From: Henricia sp. BOLD:AAB3569
Lineage: Eukaryota; Echinodermata; Asteroidea; Spinulosida; Echinasteridae
Length of the DNA stretch: 64,000 bases
Assembly (NCBI GenBank): GCA_037783545.1
Contig: JBBELK010000032.1
Span: 620,001-684,000, forward strand
Direction of reading: 5' to 3'
This document shows, piece after piece, positions 26,901 through 38,900 of this stretch. Every line of letters begins with the position of its first letter. The stretch's first letter is position 1. Position numbers and translations under genes: made by a program. The notes below the pieces were generated by a model. That model worked only from the letters and a program-made list of their open reading frames with translations. It was not told where the DNA came from and ran no database searches.

Positions 26901-29900
26901 GCATGTAATTAATTAGCCAATTCTAGAATGAATGTATTTGTTTTACATGTAATGTAAAAGATTATGTACTTGTCTGAGAGTTATGGGCATAGGCTGTGTA
27001 GTAATCTATTGCAGCGTTCCAAAGGGCACATAAAAATAGCCACCTAAAGTAACAAACGGATCTGAAAATTTCAACTCTCTTAAGTTCAAGAGTTCAATCT
27101 GGACTTCATAGTTGACTGTAGAGGACAGGTTGAGGCAGTGGAACTATTTAAGATGAAAGATACCAAGAATGTAGGTCTGATGGAGGACCCTGCCCTTAAA
27201 CTGCTCCCTGGGAGTTTGGGAGGAAGGAAAGGGCCACAGAAGGGGGACATTGACATGGGGCTAGAGGGAAGGGAGAGGTTACAGGGCAGTAAAGGCCAGG
27301 GAACATTTAGTTGCACTGATGTCAAGTTGGAAAGCTGACATGCTTCATTTCTTGCTGGGGTCACTCCAGTCTTCATTAGGGAAATGAGTGACTGACCAAA
27401 TTGTCTCTTGAGCGTCTACCGACCACTCCACATTACTCCGTATTTGTTACCTGCTATTTTAACCAACCCATGAACCATTTCTTCGTTGTCCGGCGTGTTT
27501 CTACTAAGGCATAAAATACCGGGTGTCTGGCATTGAACAGCACATGCCGGAAGCACGGAAAGCTATTAAGGTCACACGCATTGCATTCTGTGCACTGGAA
27601 GTACACCCGGAAAATGTTACCACCGATGGTTCTACTGCGAAAGACAATCGGTATCACACCACATGGTCCTCGAGAGGTGGTTAATGGTTCACGGTAGGAT
27701 ACTCGGCATTACACAGAAAATTCGTCACTCCGTTCTGTTTCTACTTGGCATGTGAACGGGTTCTACTCCGAACTGCACAGCATTAACCAGCAACCGCTCG
27801 TCAGTAGAAACACGAAATTTGAAGCAACTTGCGAAAAGACCAGTCTCAGACTTGAACAGAGCTCCAAAATTTATCGCAGGCATTGATATTTAACAGAGGT
27901 GCATCTACCTACATGTATGCTAACACAGCATGCCACGAATGTTGGCTTTATGGCTACATTTGTAAGCTACAACATGCAAACTCGCAACACTTTTCTTTAA
28001 TCTTCAAGTTGAAACGTCTCATTTTCAAATGGACCTCTCTCAAATGATGTCACTTCCTTCAGATTGCCACATGCATCAGGGTCTTGAGCGTAAATTGTTG
28101 TGACCCGCATCAGCTGCGTCGTATTTCAAATGAATATTGAGCAACACGTGTTCGTGTTTGGAACATTTTCCATGATGTGTGTATGCATACCTGATGTTGT
28201 TTAATACACACACTTTAATACACAAGATGGCCATCTGTGAGAGTGGCCTATTGAACTGTGAATGGAATTCCTACACTCGCGTGGATGTCACGTGTTCCAA
28301 GATGGCCTGATTGTACATGTACTGTACATGTAGCAGAATTGTACGTCATGTCTGCCAGTATCGTCTGAAACCTTTTCGCTGAGACGTGTTGTACATGTAA
28401 ATATTTGACTGCAAATTCCGAATTGGATTACCTTATACTGTTTTGGTGGTGCAAAGCAAATTCTGCTACAAGGCATGACTCAACATTCGTGATGTTCTAC
28501 AAGTAGTCTGTAGAGAGATGGTGTATACTTCAAAATGTTATAGTTCATTTCCTGAATTGCCTTCCAAAGTGAGAGGGGTTTTGTTTCTGCAGTTTTCCCC
28601 CCGTCATGACAGTTCTTCCAGTCTAAAATTTATCGATGATTAAGCAGAACAGCAGTACATGAGTTCTCCTGGAAGGGACAATTTGTTTTTCCTGCCAAAT
28701 ATACCTCACCCAGAAAGTTTTGACAATCTATCTTCTTCTTCTTTCATATGATCCCCTAAAGAGATCTAATTGCTGAAGGATTTGCTGACTTACGTTGTTG
28801 CCCTGTAGCTAGCTAGGCTTCAGCTCAGCCACGAAGTGCGAGAGAACAGAAAGAAATTCTCAGTTTTAGAGACGGGAGGAAAACCCCACACACCAACGTG
28901 TGGGGAAACCCACGGAATCAGGGGACTGAGATAATCCAATCCACTGACCCGGACGGGATTCGAACCAGGGCCACATTGGTGGAAGGAGAGGAAAGAACCG
29001 CTACGCCAACCCTATTCCCCACAATCTATCTGATGCTCTAAGATTATGCTTTTAATCAAGGGATTAGCTTCATGTTGAGTTGTTTAATAGCTACATTTAA
29101 CACAAATTCATCTGCCTGCTTTACTCAAGAAATATTGCAGCGAAAATGTCACGGGGCACCTCTTTGCCAAAGAACGATCCCAAACTATAATTTTACACCA
29201 AGCAAGATTACAGGAGACAAGATTTGATGATTTAACTTTGCCAAATCTTGGATTGTCTAGAGGAGATAACACATTGCATAGTGTTATAGCTGTGTTGGCG
29301 TGATGGAATCAAATTGAAAGTGGCTTATCTTATTACGTGCTGCTTAATGTTGCTCGGCCGCTAGACACAACAGTACTGCAATGGGATTAGTGCACAAGCT
29401 TTCCTCGTCACTGCAGATGCTCAGTGGTTGTTACAACTGTCTACAGGTGTGCCAATATTCTCCCATCTTTTGAAATTTTCAAGAAACGTCATTTATCATT
29501 GGAATGTGTACTCAAGATTTTTAATTTAAAAAATTTTCTTTTGGAATAATAATAATAATAATAATAGCAAGTTCTTATATAGCGCATTCCATGTCTGTCG
29601 ACATCTCAATGCGCTTTACAAGTACCTAAAACTGCCTAAACATCGAGATACATAGGCGTGTGGCGCCTTCGGCTGCCGAGCCAGGAACACCGGGGAGAAT
29701 CCCCTTCTCTTTACGAATGAATGCTCTGGGATCTTTTAAGTGCGTTACACAACACACTGGACCAACGGCTTTACATCCCTTCCGAAGGATGGTGATGCAC
29801 AGACAACATTTCATTAACCCAATAGACAGCCGAAGTGTGACGTGGTTGCCGTCATTGCCGTCGGAAGGAGTACTATTGGAAAAGCACAGGGACTCGTTTC

Positions 29901-32900
29901 AGTGATTTTTAGTTTAGAGCTAATTGCCTAGGCAACCAACAAAAGATGACGTATTCACTTCGGCAGTCTATAGCACTCACTAGAAATATGTAATGTGTCT
30001 TATTACTCCTCAAAGCTTTTGGTAATGTTAAAGATAGTATACATGATTGGTAAACTGTTACAAATAGTTTTATCCCCCTGTGTGATTGAAGATATGCATG
30101 ATTAAAACCAACCTGAGCAAAAACCAGCTCCGTACTTCGTCTAACTTTTGAGAAAACGGTCAAAAAAGGGTTTGCAGTCATTTCGCCCCAAAACCACTTT
30201 TTGAGGCGAAGTGGCATTTGGGAGATGTAGTGTTTGGACGAAGTGTTTTTGGGCGAAAATGGCACTCGGGCAAAATGGTTTTGGGGCGAAATGAATTTTC
30301 GTCTCATGAGACGAAAACTAATTGTTTTACTCATTTCTCAAAGACTATAGCACTTCAGACAAAACCATTTCAGGGGAAGTTTTCTACGGTCATCATGTTT
30401 ATATTGTGTAAGTTAGGCGTAAATCTGTGAACATTTCTGATTTTCGAGATTACCAATGATGTATACTGTCTTTAAGTAATGTTCCTTGTCAATGTCAATA
30501 ACTAAAGTTATCCAATAGTAACCACCCTTACTGAACACAAGATTTGAAAGAGGATGAGTCAAGCTATGAGTACATGCCTGTCAATTGAGTGCGTGTTCGC
30601 TGAAAGTTGAATTTCATTGAGTTGAACATGGAAGAAATACAGGGCGGTTTTGGGCAGCTCAAAGGAATGTATAATAACCTATGACATTTCCCACTTGTCT
30701 TGCAGGATGACAAAGTAAACTTGACTCCCAATGAGCTACCAGCAAACAATGCCATATCATTGCCAACGCAAGCCGTGATTGACGCTGTGCCACGTAGAAG
30801 GAAAAACCACGATATCCTGAAGAAAACCAGTAAGTATGATTTATCAATATCCAAATTAAGATCTTCTGCTGTCTAATTAAGATTTGGTTGCTTTTTTTCT
30901 GACATAATTTATGAACATTTTAAACTCTGTGTTTTATAACTGTTAAAGAAGTAATAAAAAGATTCCCAACATTCTGTCGTCTCCGTTAAATTGAGAGTAC
31001 AGGATATACCTTGCTTTGTATTTACGATCGTGATTTTTAAATCATCACTGAAAAATAACAGAATTTGTGTTTGCATTGGCCCTCGTTAAATTGTGGTCTT
31101 CAGTGAGTTCATCTCGGATAATAGAGTGCATTTTAGGTGCTTGGCGCACTTGGAAGGAGCCGTCCTTTCACAAATAATTTTCTGATTTTTTCTTTTCTTC
31201 TCCAAACGAATTTTTAACACGTTGACTGCCGAAAATACATGTAGTTTCACAGGACCTTCCCACAGGGCGTTCCTATTTTCTATGAGTGTACTCATAGTGG
31301 CAGAATCCAGTACACCTGTTACTACGAGTATACTCGTAGTAGGCAGTCGACGTGTTAAAGCATTTACTTTATTTTAACCAAAAAACATAGTTTGTAGTTT
31401 AGACATCGGCAACCCTGTGAAAAACGCCTTTGTATACGGCAATTGTTGCGCCTTACATAGACTTTCCCAAGTCTGACCCGTGTTTGGTCTGTAATGCGCA
31501 GCGTACAGTGCTCCCTCGGTAGAGTCATGCTGTTTTTACTGGGCGAAACAGTTCCCACTGTAAAATTACCGCAATTAAAGGAAAAGTTTCCGTGGCCCTC
31601 TCTCGGCCTGTAAGTTTTACACCGAGGCCGCTGTAAATTGACAGGGACGCTAGTTCTCCGTGTGTCCCCATTGGACTTAATTTTGTAATTTTAGTGCACG
31701 ACCACGGTAGTTTGACCACGGTAGTTTGACCACTTAAGACCACTTTATTTTCATTAACACTACATAAGTACAGTGCTGATAAAAGAGCGGCTCAGATTTG
31801 AATTGCCAGGTTTTTTTCTGTTCAAATTGCTATGAACTATGTATAATTTTTGTACTCTTCTTTTACAGAAAATCGGCAAGTTACTTCTATGCACATTGGG
31901 CCAAGGTACGTATGTATATTTGTGCACGTCCTTTTTCCCGCATAAATTCAGTGCTTTGTCAGAAGTGTGCAATGAAGAGACAAGACCAAATTACTTCTGA
32001 CAATAGTGGGTTTCCCTGAGGCATATATGTCAGGATTACTTGGTTCGGCCTGTGACTTCCTCACCTGAATTGTGTTCACCCATTGTCAGACCCAGTTTAA
32101 ATTCAACAGATATCTTTTTAACACTGTAAATCCTTTTTCTTTCCCTATGAACTGTCTTATGACAGTGTTTCAATTTTTTTGTAAAAAAAAAAATGTAAAT
32201 ATTGCCACATTTTTTAAACCCTGGCAGGTTTAAATTTTTATTTAAAATTATCCCCAATATATAAATACAGCAAAATTGGACTATGATTTAAGGGGCTCAA
32301 AATTCCGTCCTATAATTGTACGGCATCCGTACAAATGCTGCGGGGGCCGTACTGGGCCCGCGCGATGCTGTCTACGACCTACGATCAGTAAAAATTTCTA
32401 CGACACATCGGGAACCTTTAAGGCCTGGGGCCAATTTCATGGCACTGCTAAGCACAAAAATTTGCTTAGCACAGGATTTGTTTGCTTTATAAAATGGATT
32501 ACAAGCCAAAATTATAAGCCAATTTGTGTTCTTCGCAAGAGTAGGAGAATACCTTTCAATACACGTCACTTACGATTTTGGCTGGCAATCCATTTTTGCA
32601 AAATAAAGCAAACAAATCCTGTGCTAAGCAAATTTTTGTGCTTAGCAGCGCCATGAAATTGGCCCCTGGAAACACATACCCGTTAGGCTTAGAGCGTCAA
32701 GAATGGCATGCAGAGTTAAAATTGAGAAACATGTCTAGTTCTGGAAGTGCCAAGTTAACATTTAATCCCGAATTGGCGATATTTCTTTTTCTATTAGAGA
32801 TATGTTTCTATTAGAAATAAAGATTTTTCTGGATAAAATGTTAACTTGGCACTTCAAGAAATACACATTTCTAAATATGAACTTTGCACGCCATACTGTA

Positions 32901-35900
32901 CTTGAGTCAACTTGATGCGTGACGATGGCGTGTTCATACATATATGTATGACCAGGCCGTTAAGAATTTTTAAATTTATATTTTAAAAATATTTTTAGCT
33001 GAGTTCATGACAGTCGCAGACATAACAGAAATTTAGTATATCAGACAAAAGAACAATCATGAGTACAACTCTACTGTATTTTGTTTCATAAGCCTGTAAT
33101 ATTCTTTTGCATTTTCCCTTTTCTGTTGATTTTCACCACATTTTTATACTAAGAGCAAAAAATTACTAGCCAGTTTTGGATTTCAGGACAAAGGCTTCTT
33201 CAGGCCCTGACTCAACCGAGCAACCCCCCACTCCAGACGAGTCGGAATGGCCTACTACGCCCCATAGTGCTCCACCGGTTGTCATGCTGTAAGGCCTTAG
33301 ATAAATCATCTTCTCTGTTGGGTGCTGTGGTTTCGTTGCTAACCAGAACACTGCCTCTACCCCTCTCAAAACCATCCTGCACTCCCCACCCCTTTCCGAT
33401 TTTACCCTTGTCTATTTGTAGTTCTCTTGTCTGTTGTGGTACACCATTGGTGCAAACCCTCACTTGTGTTGAAGATTCGGCGTATGCATCTAGTTTTGTT
33501 TCGTTTTCGTTCTAAAAATGGTTGCAGCTTAGGCAACTAAGCATCTTCAGCAACTAAGACCCTTCATGCCATCGACTGTACGATATTAGCTTTAACTGTA
33601 CTTTAGTATCAACTCAAGTTGACGAAGAAGGTGATGCAATTTTAAAAGTGGGAGGAAATACTCCTCAGGAAATTTCCGGGGGGGAAACCCAAGCGTCAAG
33701 TAGGGACTGCAAACCCAATCCCATACACAACCCGGGATCGAACTTGTGACGTCAAAGCCAAAGCTACGCCATCCTGAATGCCCGCTTAGGGTTTACATGT
33801 TTACAAGGGTCATTTAAAGAGTTTGAAGCGTTGCCCAGAAAGAAGAGAAGTAATTACAAAGATTTTGAGAACGTTATCATGATATACTACTTGGAAAAGG
33901 GTCAAACCATTAGAGGCACAGGCTCGTCAGCAATGCGCGCGCGCCAAATTCGTGCCACGATATACGCAGCTCCATGCCTTTGCTATAGAGCTGCGCATTT
34001 CGTGGCACGAATTTGGCGCGCACGCTTTGCCGACGAGCCTGTGCCATTAATGGAGAGAATTACGCATCAGTTGAAAGAAGCAATCAAGAGTAAACGTAGG
34101 AGAAAGCTGTGATGGGGCGCGCTGTTGCTCCAGGACAATGCCCATGTCCACACAGCGCAGGTTGGCAGTGGCTGAAGCAGCCAACTGTGGCTTTGAATTG
34201 TTGCCTCATGCCCCTTACTCACCTGACCTGGTGAGCAGGCATGCTGTTGCTCCAGAACAATGCCCATGTCCACACAGCGCAGGTGGCAGTGGCTGAAGCA
34301 CCCAACTGTGGCTTTGAATTGTTGCCTCATGCCCCTTACTCACCTGACCTGGTGAGCAGGCGTGCTGTTGCTCCAGGACAATGCCCATGTCCACACAGCG
34401 CAGGTTGGCAGTGGCTGAAGCAGCCAACTGTGGCTTTGAATTGTTGCCTCATGCCCCTTACTCACCTGACCTGTTGAGCGGGCGTGCAGTTGCTCCAGGA
34501 CAATGCCCATGTCCACACAGCGCACCTGGCAGTGGCTGAAGCGGCCAATTGTGGCTTCTTCTACCTGTTTCCCAAACTCAAATCTCACCTTCGGGGTCAC
34601 CATTTGGGGAGCAATAATGAAGTCACCCTTGCTATTGAGTATTTGGCTGTAATCGCAATGGACCAAGTGCATTGAAAATATTGAAAAATAATGAAAGAAC
34701 AATCTTTCTCTTCTAACAGATTCTGAGTGAGGCTCAGAACTTTTGAATGACCCTCGTATCTGGGTCTTTCCACAGTAAAGGGGGCATTTTGGCAACACAG
34801 ACCATATTTTCCAGAAAATACCTTTGTCTGGTCTCAAAATAAAAGAAATAAGTTTCAGTTGTTCTTAAGAGATAACTTGGAAAATATGGTCTGTGTTGCC
34901 AAAATGCCCCCTTTACCGTGGAAAGACTCATTTGTGATACTCAAGGATTATGCTCCCCTCAAACTGACTACCCCGTCACACCATTTCCAAGTTGTATTGC
35001 AATTTTGTGTGCATCTGGTGTTGTTTCTTTACCATTGCAATACCCACAGCTGAGAATGCGTCTCTGCAATTCCCAATGACTACCCCTTCCCAAATCACAT
35101 ACCCTTCTACCCTAGTCCCCTTTGTTCGACAAAGGCTACCTCTTTCGTCTATTAAAGTGCACCATCAGTAGAAACCTAGTTGTGTTGGATATCCCAGTCT
35201 GTTGGTTGACAGTGTGCATCCGGTTAAAGTTGTTTCTTAGCTGAGGATGTTCGTGTGTGATTCCCATGCTAGACTACCCTATTCCTGTTTTTCATTTCTT
35301 TGTATTCCGTTTGTCATGGAGTTCTTCACACACCCCCTGCTGTTTCAGTTTCTTTTGCAGTAGAAAACTTACTTTGCTTGAAGAACCAAATGTCTTTGTT
35401 AGTTTTGTCATAACTCTAGGTCGCAGTCCCATACTTGAACTTTTAGAAACTGAAACTCTGCTTTTTCATTCTCAACTCTAACCAGAAATTACTTTTTTAA
35501 AAGTAGAAACTGACCTTGCGCCAATGTCATAAAGCTGTTTAGCAGGGAAAAAATGCAAAATTTATTTGCTTTGTAAAAATGGGTTAGCAGTCAATTGTAT
35601 GTCAACTTGTGTTTTTAGCAAGAGTAGCAGAACACCAGTCAATTGTAATATACATCACAAATGATTTTGGATCAAGCAATTTGTTTCTGCTAAATAGGCT
35701 AGCTTTAGGAAATGCATAGTTCCGACCTGTTAATCAAGCTGAACCCGCGACCAATCACAACAGAGCTAGCAGACGGCGCCCACAAAGGTCAAAGTGATGC
35801 AATCATCACAAACAATCGCGATTTTCTGCCCATACAGTTTGTATGTTGTATGCGCCATTGACCGGGTGAATTTTTGTTTCAATGTTGGGCGATTCGCTGT

Positions 35901-38900
35901 TCAAAGGTAGGATAGCGCATTTTTATGAAAGATATGTCATCCCTGCATTACTAGCCCTTCGCTCAGTGTGTGCTACGGTAACCGTCGACCTCAAAACATA
36001 AATACCTTTGGGTTTTCTCCAATGAATCTGTGATTTCCATGCCGAGTCCCGTTGCTTTGTACGTAGTCTCGCCATTTTTTTTCGATGGCTTGTGAGCACA
36101 TAGCAACAATCCAAGGGGGCGGGGTTAACTAGGCAATCTCGGAACTATGCATTGGCCCCTGGTTAAAAGGGTGCAGATTAGAATGTAAGCAACCTTCTTG
36201 TAGTCATTTAAATGCCATCTTTTAACATCAGTCTGTGCAAGTTCATACCATGATTAAATTTGCACTTTCTGCAGAATTAATCGCCTAATACATTCTCTTT
36301 CTCTACTTAAGCCAAATTGTACACTTTTTTAAATTCTTTTTCCAAATTTTTTTTAATACCCATTTCCAAAGGACATAAATACTTACATGTATGTAGATGT
36401 AGTGTACATGTATGTGGTATTTCTAGTGAAAGAAGTGTAATTTTTCCAAACTGTGTTCAAGTTCAAGTTTGAATCCGGAGTCACTTGCCTCAAGCTTTGA
36501 GTCTAAGACCCCGTTTTCACTCGAGAAATCGCTTCGTTCGACGATGATTCAACGATGATTCAACGAAGAGTTTTCCTGATGTGAACGCACGCCTCCTCAT
36601 TCGACGGTGATTAGAATCGCTTCATTCGATGAAGCAAATAGCTTCATTCGACGAAGACATCGCTTCATTCAATGAAGAAATCGTTTCATTTGATGAAGCA
36701 AATTTGTAATGAGAACGCTCCCTTCGTTCGACGAAGCAATTTGGCAGGCCTGGTTGCACAAGCACTTTGTGTGTCAAGCGCCTAGAAAGCGTTGATTTTG
36801 ACGCGTGCTGTAAAACCACACAGCGCATCTAGATGCGTGACATGCAACATGCATGTACGACCTCCCACAGCTTCATTCGATCTTTGTTAGCGGTCGCTTA
36901 TAATGTGTACGGTACCGCTCTTCGTTTGATCTTCGTTATGTGATATGTGAAAGCACGCTTCATTAACTAACGATGATTAACTAATCTTCGTTGAACAAAA
37001 TGATTTCTCTAGTGAGAACGGGGTCTAAGTTATGAGCCTCTCGCCTCGAGTCAAAGTCTGAGTAACAAGTCACTAGCCTTGAGTTTGGGTTCTGAGTCAC
37101 TAGTAGTATAGCTGTGATGGCAAGTAAACCCTTATATTAAGTAACCCTAACACTCCTCAATCCTCCAAAATCAATACGGTTTTACACACACCTTGGGGAG
37201 TTATGGTTAATTAGTTAATCCTTATATTTCTTAGGGTAAAATTTAGAGTCTTTTCTTCCCTAACTAAACTCCTCAAAAAAAGTTCGGAAAGTCAAGTTTG
37301 ACTGACGATTTCTCTCTTGTTGCAAAATAATTTTCCTTGAATTTTATATCATTGGAAAGCCCCGTTATTCCTCTTTACGATGATGTGTCATTTGTTATGA
37401 TTAAGCAATTGGGGGATGTGCAGCACAGCTGAATACGGGGGCGGGTGTAAAGTGAAATGTCACAAAATGCATTGCTATTGTCAAAAAGTACATTGACACA
37501 TTCCCATCCTCCAAGCAAAAGGGGAATGCACTGCATGACAATAGCAGTGAATTTTGTGACATTTCACTTTCCACCCACCCCTGTATTCCGCTATAATAAT
37601 AATAATAGTACAGCATTTATAAAGCGCACTTGATCTGTAAAAACATTCAAAGGCGCTGGTCTAGTTGAACAATGGTTTAAATTATCAATTCTTTGTAAAT
37701 GCATTTGTGAACATGTGTGTCTTTAGTTGTTGCTGAAAGACAGTGATATTATCTTTTTCTCTGAGAATTCCATAACCTTGGAGCAATACTCTGAAAACCT
37801 CTGTCTCCATAAGAGGACGGTCTGGTACGTGGCACAAAGAGTGGGGAAGCGCTAGTTGACCTTAAACCTGGTCTTGTGGTTCGACGTATCAGTAAACCCT
37901 GGATATTTTCAGGAGCTAAACCGTGTAGGGCCTTGAAAGTAAGGAGGATTATTTCGTAGTGGATTCTTTTTTTGATTGGTAGCCAATGTAGTTTCTGTAG
38001 GATAGGAGTAATGTGATCAGATGATTTGCTGTGCGTTAGGAGGCGTGCTGCAGCATTTTGTACACGCTGAAGACGATTTAATGTTTGTTGAGGAAGACCA
38101 GCTAGTAAACTGTTGCAAAAGTCTAATCGAGATGTAATAAATGCATGTATGAGTTGCTCTGCTGAGCTGGCGGATAGCAATTTTCTGATTTGGGAAATTC
38201 GGCGCAACTGTGTGTAAGAATTTCGACAGATGTTAGTAACGTGTTTCTCTAAGTTCATGTAGTGATCAAAAATTACTCCTAGATTGCGTGCTTCTGTACT
38301 CGGGACAACACACATCTCACCAAGCTTTATGTGTTGGATTTCAACTTTGTGTTTCATCTGTGGGGAAGAAATGATAAGGAATTTGGTTTTGTTAGGGTTG
38401 AACTTGAGAAAATTGTTTGACATCCATGTTTCGAAGTCTTGAAGACACCCAGCAAGTGAATTGCTATACTGCACATCCCCCAATTGATTAATCATAACAA
38501 ATGACACATCACTGTAAAGAGGAATAACAGGGCTTTCCAATGATACCAAATTCAAGGGAAATGGTTTAATAACAAGAGAGAAATCGTCAGTCAAACTTGA
38601 CTTTTCATCTTTTTTTGAGGAGTTTATTTCATAATCTTATTTTTTTCTGTACAGCTGTTATTCTACTGTATACTTGACGGCATTTTCTTCTCTTACCCTT
38701 TTTAACCTCCCATGTGGTCTCCCACGAATCCCTCTCGGCACCCCTCTCTGTAACCCATTGGTGCCCCTTGCTTCCATTTTTGGTGGTCCCTCGGTACCCC
38801 CTTTTGATCGCCCTGTCCATTCTCTTAGCACCCTCACTGGTCCCGGGACTCTCAACCCAATTCAATCAATGGAGGAGGTTGACAGCAAGTAAGTTTTACC

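Larger units (their letters stand above)
33802..34758 (+). pseudogene. mariner-family transposon relic with broken transposase
   Basis: Terminal inverted repeats tacaagggtcatttaaa and, at the right, ttgaatgaccctcgta. Transposase pieces: KDFENVIMIYYLEKGQTI, then after a MITE insertion a GEnYA-like block, a +1 shift into LKEAIKSKRRRKL, a stop, and LLQDNAHVHTAQ (the catalytic Asp block), PYSPDL, LFPKLKSHLRGHHLGSN. The family's DDE enzyme cuts at TA sites. This copy cannot encode it: it has stops, frameshifts, the MITE at 33914-34046 and an internal tandem expansion. Confidence 0.85.

Noticed and set aside
34340..34837. 165-codon reverse open frame
   Set aside because: Antisense shadow of the tandem mariner segment and the adjacent MITE; the forward strand carries the recognisable transposase pieces.
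38674..38828. Hydrophobic Pro/Cys-rich peptide as part of exon 9
   Set aside because: Better explained as a long pyrimidine-rich tract before the acceptor at 38827; kept only as an alternative.
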